Positions 8,162 through 17,152 are shown, counted from the first letter of the stretch. The stretch is DNA of 64,000 nt from Staphylococcus ratti (GCF_020883535.1 NZ_CP086654.1:2046001-2110000), one strand, 5' to 3'. The notes: generated from the letters alone by a model not told the origin. Numbers and translations: made by a program.

Positions 8162-8553
8162 TTATGTTCGCATGTGTACTGAACACGTATATCATTGCAT
8201 TCAAACGTGTTCATGCAGAGGTAAGGCGCCTGGGAAAGCGAGACTCAATGTAGCAATCGAAAGTTTGCGACTTAATTATTATAGATACATAACCACCATA
8301 TAAAGTGTACAGCCTTTTTAAAATGTCAATAGGCCTGACTCTATTAAAATAGTCGCTACGCTATCTTAATGAGCCAGGCCCTTTTATTGGAGAACTTTTT
8401 GAAAATGAAAAACACAAAATGATATGTATTAACTGTGCATATCTTTTGCTTAAATATAATGTACCATGTTTTCTGAAATTTTGGGATAGAAATATTGCAT
8501 TTTTATTAATTTTTTATTAACCTTTTACGCAATTGGCATAAAAAGTTCCTATT
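8162..8553. other. Non-coding junction region between lanT remnant and GNAT pseudogene
   Basis: No gene is visible. A perfect 9-bp inverted repeat (8180-8188 with 8205-8213) lies within 60 nt of the lanT breakpoint. A consensus -35 TTGACA on the minus strand (8329-8324), followed 19 nt later by TTTATA, could supply a weak promoter toward lanFEG. A long imperfect hairpin at 8331-8387 is listed separately. Confidence 0.5.
8331..8387. terminator. Long imperfect hairpin with terminator features
   Basis: AGGCCTGACTC at 8331-8341 pairs with GAGCCAGGCCC at 8371-8381, and an inner AT-rich stem extends it to roughly 20 pairs with mismatches. CTTTTATT follows on the plus strand. It can act as a terminator, or be the relic of a small mobile hairpin element. 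Confidence 0.5.
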
Positions 8554-9105
8554 TTAGCGCTTTTTAAAATCTTTCTTCAACAATTCATAATGATACATCG
8601 TTACATACTGTCCACGACGATATACTTCATCGCGCGCTTCTCCCATAAATCTAAATCCCGCTTTTTCTGCTACCCGTTGACTCGCGCTATTTTCCTTTTG
8701 AGCACAAATCTCAAGTCGATTCAATAACAAATCATTAAATGCAATATCACAAAGGAATTTTACCGTCTTAGTCGCCACACCTTGACCTGTTGCATGCTGG
8801 CTAAGCCAATAGCCAATTTTTCCTGTGCCATGCGCGACGTTAATGTTATGTATATCAATACTTCCAATCAGTTGATTTTGATCATAAATCAATTAGAATC
8901 GGGCTTTATTTTCACTTTCTAACATCATTGTATCTTTAATATGTTTCGCTTCATCGTCAGGTGATTTCACATCATCTACCCAATCAAGAAACTCACGTAA
9001 ATACGCTGCTTCACGTTGTACAACTTCAAATATGACGTTCGCATGTGTATGTTCCAACTTTACTAAACTATATCGCTCATCGATTGGCGATTTAAAATAG
9101 TACAT
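8554..9105 (-). pseudogene. GNAT-family N-acetyltransferase (RimJ/RimL-like), broken by an in-frame stop
   Basis: Start ATG 9105 has GAGGTG 6 nt upstream. The reading frame encodes a typical ~183-residue GNAT: N-terminal YSLVKLEHTHAN, then IGSIDIHNIN, the acetyl-CoA loop region YWLSQHATGQGVATKTV, and the C-terminal EKAGFRFMGE motif. A TAA at 8893-8895, after residue 70 (ENKARF), interrupts it in the same frame, with full homology continuing on both sides. A TTG directly after the stop could allow reinitiation, but that product would lack the first third of the fold. Probably inactive unless the stop is a sequencing error. Confidence 0.8.
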
Positions 9106-9162
9106 GTAATCACCTCTAGAAGATAAATTACTATATATTAAATCATCATTTTTATAAAAATC

Positions 9163-9246
9163 AAAACAGGTTAAAACATCACGCCAGATTGCTTGAGAAA
9201 CGAATAAACAGCATCTCATAAGCAAGCGTTAATTCTAACCTGTTTT
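9163..9246 (-). terminator. Nested hairpin downstream of the APC permease gene
   Basis: AAAACAGGTTA (9163-9173) pairs perfectly with TAACCTGTTTT (9236-9246), and an inner stem (GCTTGAGA with TCTCATAAGC) lies in the long loop. On the minus strand a GATTTTTAT tail follows the stem, so it probably terminates the permease transcript. Confidence 0.6.
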
Positions 9247-9255
9247 AAATCATTT

Positions 9256-10707
9256 TTATTTTTCAATCATATTTTCAATTTCTTTATTATTCGCATCTAA
9301 AATTAGTCTTGATAAATCATCGCGGTTAATCCGACGTAATTTTGGATAGCGAATACCAAAAAAGATAAGCCCTAGCACCGTCCACGCTGCTAATGCGATA
9401 TAAGAAGGACCTGAGAGCGCTGCTGGAGACCATGGGAAAAGTAACAAGAATAAAAATACGAATGAAATCACTGATCCCACAATCGCAAATGTTTTGTACA
9501 CAGGGCCATACGATGGACTCGATTTGTCATAACTAAATAACTTCGCTGCTGCTAAACATGTAACAAAATAAGCGACAGAAACGCCTGTAGAAGACATGTT
9601 TACAATCCATGTCAACGCTGTACGTCCTAACCATGGTGCAATCAAGGTTAATGCCACTAAAAATAAAATTGAAACATAAGGCGTTTTATACTTCGGATGA
9701 AGTTTGCTAAAGATGGTCGGCATAATTCCTGAACGTCCCATGGAGAATAATAAGCGGCTCGCACTGAGTAAGAAACCATTTAAACCAGTAAAAATACCCA
9801 TTATAATAGCGATGGCTAAAACACCTAATCCAATCGTTCCGAAAGCTTCACGTGTCACTGAACCTGTCAGCCATAAATCCTCGCTTGCACCACTTAACCA
9901 ACCTGTATATAAAATCATCATCGTATACGTTAAGCCTGCAGCAATTAAACTATAAACAATTAATTTAAACGTCTTATTGGGAGAAAAATTAAATTCTTCT
10001 GCCGTTTGTGGAATGTTATCAAACCCAACATACGCCCACGGTGCTACCGCTACAATCATAATAATAGCTTTAAACCAACCGTACTCCGGCCCATGTAAAG
10101 GTTGTAAATTATCAAATGAAAAGTTCGAACCAAAAAATGAACTGATAAACAATAATACGACAACAGTGACCATTGCCACACAAAAATAGTATTGTAAGGA
10201 GCCGGAAACACTTGCACCTTTAATAGCAATAACCATGAATACGAGTAATAAGGCTGTGGCAATTAAAATTTCTGTGATGTAAACATCCCAACCTGCAATC
10301 GTATACAACTTTCCTACTTCTAAAACATCAGGCAATAAAAACTTAATTAACAAACTAAATGCGGTCGCGTTTAAAGCAACAACACAAATGTAACCAAAAG
10401 TTAAAAACCATGATGAGAAAAAACTCACATATCGCCCAAATCCTAAATAGCTGAACGCAAAACCTCCGCCTGAAACTGGAAAACGTTCAACTAATGCGCC
10501 ATAGCTCACGGCAATAATAATCATAAGCAAGGCACCAATTAATATTCCAATTGAAGCAGCGATAGGTCCAGATTGCGCAATCCAGTCACCTGGTAAAATA
10601 AATGACCCCCACCCTATACAAGAGCCATACGCAATTGCCCATACAAACTTCTCTGATAAATTCGCTTGTAAGTCGCCACGATCAATCTGCTTGTGCTTGT
10701 TTTGCAT
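9256..10707 (-). CDS. APC-family amino acid permease
   Basis: A 483-residue integral membrane protein with about 12 transmembrane helices, of the amino acid-polyamine-organocation superfamily. The N-terminal helix break GSCIGWGSFILPGDW and the FPVSGGGFAFSYLGFGRYVSF block are the family's TM1 and TM2-3 signatures. It imports an amino acid or related amine across the cell membrane, but the substrate cannot be told from sequence. The ATG is preceded by GGGGTGA. It is a single-gene unit with its own terminator-like hairpin downstream, separated from the DUF423 gene by another terminator. Confidence 0.85.
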   Translation of the reverse strand: MQNKHKQIDRGDLQANLSEKFVWAIAYGSCIGWGSFILPGDWIAQSGPIAASIGILIGALLMIIIAVSYGALVERFPVSGGGFAFSYLGFGRYVSFFSSWFLTFGYICVVALNATAFSLLIKFLLPDVLEVGKLYTIAGWDVYITEILIATALLLVFMVIAIKGASVSGSLQYYFCVAMVTVVVLLFISSFFGSNFSFDNLQPLHGPEYGWFKAIIMIVAVAPWAYVGFDNIPQTAEEFNFSPNKTFKLIVYSLIAAGLTYTMMILYTGWLSGASEDLWLTGSVTREAFGTIGLGVLAIAIIMGIFTGLNGFLLSASRLLFSMGRSGIMPTIFSKLHPKYKTPYVSILFLVALTLIAPWLGRTALTWIVNMSSTGVSVAYFVTCLAAAKLFSYDKSSPSYGPVYKTFAIVGSVISFVFLFLLLFPWSPAALSGPSYIALAAWTVLGLIFFGIRYPKLRRINRDDLSRLILDANNKEIENMIEK

Positions 10708-10774
10708 TTTCTATTCACCCCTTGTTACATTATACCGATGCCTAAAAATTTAACAATCATTTTCTAATGAAATT

Positions 10775-10826
10775 AAAAAACACACATTTATTCATTAATT
10801 ACATAAATCAATAGAATAAATGTGTG
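10775..10826 (-). terminator. Terminator of the ung-DUF5327-DUF423 unit
   Basis: A perfect 13-bp stem (10781-10793 with 10814-10826) is followed on the minus strand by six T. It lies 6 nt after the DUF423 stop codon. Confidence 0.85.
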
Positions 10827-10831
10827 AAATT

Positions 10832-11197
10832 TTATGATATTTTGAAGGCTGCAATCGCAAGCATTAACCAACTTATAATAAACAATACGCCACCAATAGG
10901 TGTTATGGCACCAAGGATGCTGATTCCTGTAAGTGATAGAATATATAACGAACCACTAAAGAATACAATACCTAAAAACATGAGCCAACCTGCCCAACCT
11001 ACATTTAGGTCAAATGCACCACCAATAATTCCAATTAAAATTAATCCTAAACCGTGATACATTTGATACATTGTCGCCTTTTCCCATACAGACATATAAT
11101 GTTCAGAGAGCTTACCATCTAAAGCATGGGCACCAAATGCACCTGTACCTACAGCAAATAAGGCATTCAGCGCACCTAAAATAATGAATAACTTCAT
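10832..11197 (-). CDS. DUF423 small membrane protein
   Basis: A 121-residue protein with four predicted transmembrane helices and the conserved DUF423 features [10 protein letters not shown] near the N-terminus and [17 protein letters not shown] near the C-terminus (B. subtilis YwdK family). The function is unknown. It follows ung and the DUF5327 gene on the same strand with a 14-nt gap, has a clear GGAGGAG ribosome site, and ends the operon. Confidence 0.88.
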   Translation of the reverse strand: MKLFIILGALNALFAVGTGAFGAHALDGKLSEHYMSVWEKATMYQMYHGLGLILIGIIGGAFDLNVGWAGWLMFLGIVFFSGSLYILSLTGISILGAITPIGGVLFIISWLMLAIAAFKIS

Positions 11198-11211
11198 TGT
11201 TACTCCTCCTT

Positions 11212-11562
11212 TTAAAAATCAAATATTGACTCACCATTGCCTATCTCATCATCGGTTTTCATACGTTGATGAGACGGTGCTGAAACGTCATTAGACTTTG
11301 AGACAGAAACTTTTCCACCCATTAATCGAATTTCTTCATCTGTAACGCCTTGTGTCGTTACTTTTGAACCAACAGACGGTTGTTGTGCATACATCGTAGA
11401 AGGAGATGACGGTTTTGAAACTTTTGACGGTGTCGCTTCTATGTATAACGACGTTAATGTATGAATCGCATACATATGCTTATCAAAGTCTGTATCATTC
11501 GCTGCTGCGTCCGCTTTGATCAATTCCGCTTCAATCAGTTCAATTAATTTATCTTTATTCAC
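11212..11562 (-). CDS. DUF5327 family protein
   Basis: A soluble 116-residue protein conserved in staphylococci next to ung. The N-terminal part ([19 protein letters not shown]) is helical. The middle is a low-complexity serine, lysine and proline linker, and the C-terminus ends in ESIFDF. The start is GTG 11562 with AAGGAG 7 nt before it, not the upstream ATG 11583, which has no ribosome site. It overlaps the ung stop by 8 nt, so expression is coupled. Function unknown. Confidence 0.8.
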   Translation of the reverse strand: MNKDKLIELIEAELIKADAAANDTDFDKHMYAIHTLTSLYIEATPSKVSKPSSPSTMYAQQPSVGSKVTTQGVTDEEIRLMGGKVSVSKSNDVSAPSHQRMKTDDEIGNGESIFDF

Positions 11563-12223
11563 GGTGTTTCTCCTTCCCTTCACACCAATGAATCGGTGTT
11601 TTTCCTTGTTCTTTTAAATAGGCATTCGCTTTTGAATAAGGCTTTGAACCGAAAAAGCCACGATGTGCCGATAATGGACTCGGATGTGGTGCTTGAATAA
11701 TCAAATGCTTTGAAGTATCAATCAGGCGTGCTTTTTGTTGCGCTGGTCTCCCCCACAAAATAAATACAACGCCCTCTCTATAATCGGAAACAGCTTGAAT
11801 GATTTCATTGGTAAATGTTTCCCATCCGATATCTTTATGCGAATGCGCTTGTCCTTTACGTACAGTAAGGACAGTGTTTAATAATAAAACACCTTCACGT
11901 GCCCAGTCCTGTAAATGCGGGGATGTACGATGACAACCAATATCCGTTTCTAATTCTTTATACATATTTCGCAAAGATGGCGGAAATTTTGCATGGGGTT
12001 GAATGGAAAAAGCGAGACCATGGGCTTGATTCGGTCCATGATACGGGTCTTGACCTAAAATCACTACTTTTATCTTTTCAAATGGTGTTAAATCGAAAGC
12101 TTGATATATATTTTCACGATCTGGATATACAATTTCTGTCGCATATTCTTTTTCCAAAAAATCATGCATCGCTTTAAAATCATGTTTTGTCGTAATCTCA
12201 TGAAAAATGGTTGACCATTCCAT
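11555..12223 (-). CDS. ung: Uracil-DNA glycosylase
   Basis: A 222-residue family 1 UDG that removes uracil from DNA in base excision repair. The water-activating motif is GQDPYHG at residues 57-63 (Asp59). The minor-groove loop is [10 protein letters not shown] (His180), followed by [12 protein letters not shown] chose ATG 12223 because GAGGTGA lies 6 nt before it and because homologues begin MEW; an upstream in-frame start at 12241 lacks a ribosome site. First gene of the ung-DUF5327-DUF423 operon. Confidence 0.97.
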   Translation of the reverse strand: MEWSTIFHEITTKHDFKAMHDFLEKEYATEIVYPDRENIYQAFDLTPFEKIKVVILGQDPYHGPNQAHGLAFSIQPHAKFPPSLRNMYKELETDIGCHRTSPHLQDWAREGVLLLNTVLTVRKGQAHSHKDIGWETFTNEIIQAVSDYREGVVFILWGRPAQQKARLIDTSKHLIIQAPHPSPLSAHRGFFGSKPYSKANAYLKEQGKTPIHWCEGKEKHRE

Positions 12224-12352
12224 TGTGTTCACCTCGTTCACATTTTAACACAATTTCATAAAAAACTCGCCTGCGTAAAAAACGAATATATTTCCACTTT
12301 GAGCGGTGCGTGATATGATATAAATTAACCATAAAAATCGAGGAGTGTATGG

Positions 12353-13186
12353 ATGATGGCATTAAAAAAAGTATTGACGATTGCAGGTTCTGACACAAGT
12401 GCTGGTGCAGGCATGCAAGCAGATTTAAAAACCTTTCAAGAGCATGACACATATGGCATGGTCGCATTAGCCGCTATTGTTACAATGGATAAGGCAACGT
12501 GGTCTCACGATGTGACGCCTATTCCATTTGATGTGTTCAATAAACAACTGGAAACAGTCATTAGTATTGGACCAGATGCAGTAAAAACGGGAATGTTAGG
12601 AACACAAGAAATCATCAAGCGCGCAGGAGAAGCATTTACAGAATCTGGCGCGAAATATTTTGTCGTTGACCCTGTAATGGTATGTAAAGGCGAAGACGAA
12701 GTTTTAAACCCTGGCAACACTGAAGCTATGATTGAGTATTTGTTACCTAAAGCAACAGTTGTAACACCTAACCTATTTGAAGCTGGTCAATTGTCAGGTT
12801 TAGGCGCTTTAAAATCTATTGAAGATATGAAAAAAGCGGCTAAAATTATTCATGAGCAAGGTGCGCAACATGTCGTAATTAAAGGCGGTAAAGCGTTAGA
12901 TCAAGATAAATCTTACGACTTGTATTATGACGGTCAAACCTTTTATCAACTGACAACAGATATGTTCCAACAAAGCTACAATCACGGTGCAGGCTGTACA
13001 TTTGCAGCGGCAACAACTGCAAACTTAGCAAATGGTTTAGCCCCTAAAGAAGCTGTTATTAATGCGAAAGCCTTTGTTGCATCAGCAATTAAAAATGGCT
13101 GGAAAATGAATGATTTCGTCGGACCTGTAGATCACGGAGCGGCAAATCGCATCGAAAAAATCGATGTTGACGTGACAGAAATTTAA
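12353..13186 (+). CDS. pdxK: Pyridoxine/hydroxymethylpyrimidine kinase (PdxK/ThiD-like)
   Basis: A 277-residue ribokinase-like kinase, closely similar to the S. aureus protein annotated PdxK or ThiD. Family members phosphorylate pyridoxal/pyridoxine (vitamin B6 salvage) or hydroxymethylpyrimidine (thiamine pathway), and sequence alone does not settle the main substrate. N-terminal TIAGSDTSAGAGMQADLKTF binds substrate. The C-terminal NHGAGCTFAAA holds the anion hole and catalytic cysteine typical of this group. Two adjacent ATGs (12353, 12356) both fit the GAGGAG site at 12340-12345. It is divergent from ung and has its own terminator. Confidence 0.9.
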   Translation: MMALKKVLTIAGSDTSAGAGMQADLKTFQEHDTYGMVALAAIVTMDKATWSHDVTPIPFDVFNKQLETVISIGPDAVKTGMLGTQEIIKRAGEAFTESGAKYFVVDPVMVCKGEDEVLNPGNTEAMIEYLLPKATVVTPNLFEAGQLSGLGALKSIEDMKKAAKIIHEQGAQHVVIKGGKALDQDKSYDLYYDGQTFYQLTTDMFQQSYNHGAGCTFAAATTANLANGLAPKEAVINAKAFVASAIKNGWKMNDFVGPVDHGAANRIEKIDVDVTEI

Positions 13187-13205
13187 ACGATATAACGTCA
13201 GAAAA

Positions 13206-13270
13206 GCGCAATATGTCTCTATGATGATGAGTTTGATCATTAAAAATGAGAGACTTTTTGCGCTATTTTT
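13206..13270 (+). terminator. Terminator of pdxK
   Basis: An outer stem GCGCAA/TTGCGC encloses a second stem GTCTCT/AGAGAC, followed by TATTTTTAT. It lies 20 nt after the pdxK stop. Confidence 0.75.
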
Positions 13271-13292
13271 ATACATAAAAGTGATGTACGCT

Positions 13293-13345
13293 AAAAATGT
13301 AACCAGCTGTGGTTTGCTTTCTTTCTCACCACGGCTAGTTGCGTT
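13293..13345 (-). terminator. Terminator of the vraABC unit
   Basis: AACCAGCTGTGGT (13301-13313) pairs with ACCACGGCTAGTT (13328-13340) with one mismatch and one wobble. On the minus strand the stem is followed by ACATTTTTAG. Confidence 0.75.
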
Positions 13346-13601
13346 ACTCTATAGTAATGATTAATTTCGTTTCTCCTGAAACTTGTTTTACCACGATACG
13401 CTTTTGAAACGTTTCAATTTTTAATGCTTCCCCTAAACGAATGGGCTGTTTATACTTTACTTGATAACATATTGGCCTCATATCTAACCATCGCCAAACA
13501 CGCTCCACAACCATTTGTCCTGGAACAATTTCTGGATGTATCGGATTATCATCTTTCACGATAGTTAAATAGTTACGCACTTCAGCTTCGTTAAATATCA
13601 T
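13344..13601 (-). CDS. Small hotdog-fold (MaoC-like) protein at the end of the vra unit
   Basis: An 85-residue protein with features of a short hotdog or MaoC-type dehydratase half: DDNPIHPEIVPGQMVVERVW near the N-terminus resembles the family's D-x-NPIH...VPG active-site segment (Asp19, His24 region), followed by beta strands. Its ATG 13601 overlaps the vraC stop by 4 nt (ATGA), so it is translationally coupled; the in-frame GTG further upstream is not needed. It probably acts with VraC on acyl-CoA or acyl-thioester substrates made by VraA and VraB (inference). Confidence 0.7.
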   Translation of the reverse strand: MIFNEAEVRNYLTIVKDDNPIHPEIVPGQMVVERVWRWLDMRPICYQVKYKQPIRLGEALKIETFQKRIVVKQVSGETKLIITIE

Positions 13602-13957
13602 TTTTCCACCCACTTTATAAATGTTTGTCGAACACTATTATCGTTTGGAAGTAGGAGCTCAAAACGATAGCGTACAAAGCCTTTGAGCTCTTTTGCTTCT
13701 AGTAAAGTCATCGTAGCTTGTAACGACATACCCTTAAAAATAGGCGTCGTTTGAAAAACTTCTGTTTCTACTAATGTAATTGCTTCTTCTACAAAAGGAC
13801 GGAATAAATCAAATTCTTTCCAATATCGTGCTAAAAATAAAATTGGAATGGTATCTTGCTCGCTTCCGTAAAAAAAGTGTTGGTATTCGCTTAAAGTACT
13901 GTCCTCTATTTGAAGGTGTCGTGTCTCAGATGGAGCATCTTTCGAATAAAGCTGCAT
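13598..13957 (-). CDS. vraC: VraC-like hotdog protein
   Basis: A 119-residue protein matching staphylococcal VraC in position, length and C-terminal QTFIKWVEK. The pattern (PILFLARYWKEFDLFRPF then beta-rich segments) suggests a hotdog half-domain with degenerate active-site residues. In S. aureus vraABC was noted as induced in vancomycin-tolerant strains; the biochemical role is not known. It overlaps the vraB 3' end by 32 nt and the next gene by 4 nt, forming a tightly packed four-gene operon. Confidence 0.75.
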   Translation of the reverse strand: MQLYSKDAPSETRHLQIEDSTLSEYQHFFYGSEQDTIPILFLARYWKEFDLFRPFVEEAITLVETEVFQTTPIFKGMSLQATMTLLEAKELKGFVRYRFELLLPNDNSVRQTFIKWVEK

Positions 13958-15071
13958 TACCCATGCCTCCTCCTATTCCCATCGTCGCAAGTGTTAAATA
14001 CGCATCTTTCATATAAAATAAGCGTGTAACTAAAATCGCGCCACTTGCGCTATATGGATGCCCCATCGCAATGGCACCACCATGCCGATTAAGTTTGTCA
14101 TTAGCGATTCCTAGTTCGCGTTGTGAAGCGAGCACTTGTGAGCTGAATGCTTCATTGAATTCGACAGCATCAATATCTGAAAGACGTACTTGATGTTGTT
14201 TTAATAAGTGTTTAACCGCAGGCACAGGGCCAATTCCAAGAATATGTGGGTCTACACCTTTAATCGTATATCCTTTAAACTGCATACCTTCAGTCCATCC
14301 TATATCATGTGCCTTCTGCTTTGACATAATGACTACTAGCGCTGCGCCATCATGTTTTAAACAACTGTTGCCTACCGTTACTGTTCCATTCGGAAGAAAT
14401 GGTTTCAAACGATTCAAACGTTTTAAATCGATTTTAGGACGCACACCCTCATCTTGCGTCATCCATTCCCCATGTACTTTTAAAGGCAATATTTCTTTTT
14501 CAAATTTTAACTGCGCTAGCGCTTTTATAGCTTTCTTATGACTATCGTATGCAAATCGGTCTTGATCCGCTCTGGAGATTTGATATTGGCGCGCTACATT
14601 TTCTGCTGCTTCAATCATCGTTGGATCTTGATGGCTTGGTGCAAAAGGGGCACGCTCATAAAATTGTGGAGGTTCTGTCGGATAAAGTGATGTAGGGCGT
14701 TTCATTTTCCAAGGTGCTCGACTTGTACTTTCAACCCCACCAGCAATATAAAAGTCGCCTGCGCCACTTTCGACGAGGCGGCATGCGAGCTGTATCGCTT
14801 CCAATCCAGAACCACATTGTCTATCTATCGTTAACCCCGGTACTTGCACATCAATTCCTGCCTCAAGCAAACTTTTTCTAGCAATGTTACCCCCATTTCC
14901 TACAACATTGCCTAAAATAACATCATCCAATTCATTTAAATCACATGGCAACGTTTCGTTAAAGTATGCGAATAACGGTTTAAGCAAGTCTTCCGGTTCC
15001 CATTTATGTAAACGCCCGCCATAGAGACCAATCGGCGCTCTTTTAGCAGCAACAATAATCGCTTCATTCAT
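13926..15071 (-). CDS. vraB: Thiolase-family protein VraB (acetyl-CoA acetyltransferase-like, second catalytic Cys absent)
   Basis: A 381-residue thiolase. The nucleophile is Cys86 in DRQCGSGLEA. EFNEAFSSQ and the histidine in AMGHPYSASGA are present. In normal thiolases the C-terminal motif is C-x-GGG; here it reads ATMGIGGGMGNAAL, so the base cysteine is replaced by Gly365, clear in the DNA as GGA. The enzyme may therefore catalyse a different half-reaction or be weak. The start ATG 15071 (GGTGA before it) overlaps the vraA stop by 8 nt; the longer upstream extension has no ribosome site. Homologues begin MN-A-IVAAKR. Confidence 0.85.
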   Translation of the reverse strand: MNEAIIVAAKRAPIGLYGGRLHKWEPEDLLKPLFAYFNETLPCDLNELDDVILGNVVGNGGNIARKSLLEAGIDVQVPGLTIDRQCGSGLEAIQLACRLVESGAGDFYIAGGVESTSRAPWKMKRPTSLYPTEPPQFYERAPFAPSHQDPTMIEAAENVARQYQISRADQDRFAYDSHKKAIKALAQLKFEKEILPLKVHGEWMTQDEGVRPKIDLKRLNRLKPFLPNGTVTVGNSCLKHDGAALVVIMSKQKAHDIGWTEGMQFKGYTIKGVDPHILGIGPVPAVKHLLKQHQVRLSDIDAVEFNEAFSSQVLASQRELGIANDKLNRHGGAIAMGHPYSASGAILVTRLFYMKDAYLTLATMGIGGGMGNAALFERCSI

Positions 15072-16425
15072 TAAATTCACCACTTTCATATAAAAGTTGC
15101 GCTTCTTGTCGTGACACTTTCCCACTAGAAGTTAAAGGTAATGCCGAAACACGAATCAATTTTGACGGTATTTCGTAGCGCGATAATGTTGGAGAGAGTT
15201 TTCGACGTATTTTTGAGTATGTGAGGTTCGTTGCTCCAACGTATATCGCAATGGCTAATTCTCCAAATTTTGTATGGGGACGACGTACAATCACAACATC
15301 TTCAATACCGTCTATCATTTTAAGATGTTGCTCAATGACTGAAGGGTATACATTACGTCCACCAATAATCATCCGGTCTTGTACACGTCCATGTAAATAT
15401 AAAAAGTCATTTTCTATACGTGCATAATCTCCCGTTGCTATCCATTTTGGCTTTTCCTGACCTAAATACCCAGAAAAAACCATTGGACTTTTAACAAAAA
15501 GACGTCCTATACCGTTATCATCCGGTGCTTTTATCAATATATCCACATTAGGAAATACTTTTCCTACAGAAGCTAAAGGCGCTGTTTGATCGGCGTTTAC
15601 ACTTATAAAACTCGCTTCTGACGTTCCAAAAAACTCATACAATGTCGCCATAGGCACAACCGCTTTTAATTGTTGATGCAATTCAGGTGTTAATTTATCT
15701 CCAGAGATGAAGACATTCTTTATCTGTTGCGTTTCACGTACGTGTTGAAGCCAATCATAGACCATCGTAGGTACGACAAAGAGTGTACATGGCTTGCCAA
15801 AATGTGCTATTCTGTTTGCGCATGTTGCGATATGGTAGTCGTTTTGTCCCATAAATGTGCGTCCATAAAATAGCGCGTACACGATAACATATAATGTTAA
15901 GGAATGCGCATAAGGACCTAGCGCCACCATTATAGGTGTTGGATCCTTTTTGTCTTCACATATTAAACATTCATTTTGTTCGAAAGAAGCGATCCATGAA
16001 GCTTCATCACGATAAAAAGCTTTAGGTAAACCTGTCGTTCCTGAAGTGAATCCGATATGAAGTAGGTTAGGTTGTCTCTCAGACACGCCTTCATATCCTG
16101 TACGACGTAGACCTTCCACATTCCAAATAAAAGAAATGTGATACTGCTTATGTAAAGCAATGCGTCGATTAGAAGACCACTTAGCGTCCATCACACAAGG
16201 CGTTGCCCCTTTCATCAATACTGCCAAATACGCAGTGACAAAGTCTTGTATTCGATCAAATGTCAACGCAACATAGTGCCCTATACATTCATTTGGGAGT
16301 TGTTGAGCGGCACTCGCAGCCTGATGATATAAGGCTTCATAATGAAGTTGTTCTCCGTCTATATATAATGCACATCTTTCAGGTTGCTTCCGTGCATAAT
16401 TCGAAAGTCTTGTTAATAATTCCAT
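15064..16425 (-). CDS. vraA: Acyl-CoA ligase VraA (AMP-forming)
   Basis: A 453-residue member of the ANL superfamily that activates a carboxylic acid to acyl-AMP and then acyl-CoA. The ATP-binding P-loop motif is GFTSGTTGLPKAF. The adenine-binding block YEFFGTSEASF and the hinge D-R-MIIGGRNVYP with C-terminal SSGKVSR (catalytic lysine) complete the family set. It is shorter than typical ~510-residue ligases, as is S. aureus VraA. I chose ATG 16425; the in-frame GTG 16434 is an alternative. First gene of the vraA-vraB-vraC-hotdog unit. Confidence 0.85.
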   Translation of the reverse strand: MELLTRLSNYARKQPERCALYIDGEQLHYEALYHQAASAAQQLPNECIGHYVALTFDRIQDFVTAYLAVLMKGATPCVMDAKWSSNRRIALHKQYHISFIWNVEGLRRTGYEGVSERQPNLLHIGFTSGTTGLPKAFYRDEASWIASFEQNECLICEDKKDPTPIMVALGPYAHSLTLYVIVYALFYGRTFMGQNDYHIATCANRIAHFGKPCTLFVVPTMVYDWLQHVRETQQIKNVFISGDKLTPELHQQLKAVVPMATLYEFFGTSEASFISVNADQTAPLASVGKVFPNVDILIKAPDDNGIGRLFVKSPMVFSGYLGQEKPKWIATGDYARIENDFLYLHGRVQDRMIIGGRNVYPSVIEQHLKMIDGIEDVVIVRRPHTKFGELAIAIYVGATNLTYSKIRRKLSPTLSRYEIPSKLIRVSALPLTSSGKVSRQEAQLLYESGEFNE

Positions 16426-16540
16426 CCGTCTCACTTCTTTGCTTACATTTTTTTCATTTTATCATATGTCTAAGGAACTAAGACATGAGGAAAGCATACA
16501 CTAACCAAATGATACGTACCGACCAAATTCGGGCACTAAC

Positions 16541-16586
16541 AAAAAACTTCTATCAAGCACTCAATTAGAGTACATTGATAGAAGTT
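16541..16586 (-). terminator. Terminator of the PTS-nanE-nagB-hxlAB strand
   Basis: A perfect 12-bp stem (16545-16556 with 16575-16586) is followed on the minus strand by six T. It lies 20 nt beyond the hxlB stop. Confidence 0.88.
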
Positions 16587-16605
16587 AAGCACTAATATAA
16601 TGGTT

Positions 16606-17151
16606 TTATTCTAAATTCGCATGATTATGTTGCATCGTCTCTTCTGAAACATTTAAACGTTGTTGCAAGTTCAACACAAAACTATCAAGTAATATTTGTG
16701 CACTTTGCTCAAACAAGCTGCCTAAAGGTTGCTTTGAACCTTCTGCGTCATATTTTGTACCTGCTGGAAGTTCAATGACGCCATCGGCAAGTTTGCCAAT
16801 CGTCGACGCTGAATTTGTCATAATCAGAAATACTTCCGCTTCAACGTCTTTCGCTTTTTCAGCAAGCAATTTTAAATGTGCTGTGGTACCCGAACCAGAA
16901 ATTACGATGAACATATCACCTTTTTGGATTGAAGGTGTCGTCGCTTCGCCTACAACATGTGTTTGTTTGCCAAGTTGATTAAGACGCATCGCAAAACTAT
17001 TCGCGACAAACCCCGAACGTCCTTTAGCAGCTACAAAAACCCTATTCGCATCAAGGATTTTTTGCTCGAAATGACAAGCATGCTCTTCATGAATCGAACG
17101 TAACGTTTGTTCAATCTCTTTTAAAATCAATTGATAATTTAACGCTGCCAT
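16606..17151 (-). CDS. hxlB: 6-phospho-3-hexuloisomerase (PHI)
   Basis: A 181-residue SIS-domain protein that isomerises 3-hexulose-6-phosphate to fructose-6-phosphate in the ribulose monophosphate formaldehyde pathway. The sugar-phosphate loop VISGSGTTAHLKLLAEKAK and the N-terminal AAKGRSGFVANSFAMRL are diagnostic. Start ATG 17151 has GGAAGG 8 nt upstream and lies 1 nt after the hxlA stop; an upstream GTG/ATG extension has no support. With hxlA it detoxifies formaldehyde and links pentose and hexose phosphates. Confidence 0.92.
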   Translation of the reverse strand: MAALNYQLILKEIEQTLRSIHEEHACHFEQKILDANRVFVAAKGRSGFVANSFAMRLNQLGKQTHVVGEATTPSIQKGDMFIVISGSGTTAHLKLLAEKAKDVEAEVFLIMTNSASTIGKLADGVIELPAGTKYDAEGSKQPLGSLFEQSAQILLDSFVLNLQQRLNVSEETMQHNHANLE

Positions 17152-17152
17152 A

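Noticed and set aside
8466-8480. CodY box near the GNAT pseudogene
   Set aside because: Only 12 of 15 positions match, and it lies downstream of the GNAT gene and not at a promoter, so chance is likely.
9977-10189. Plus-strand coding frames inside the APC permease gene
   Set aside because: These are antisense shadows of the permease, without ribosome sites or recognisable products.
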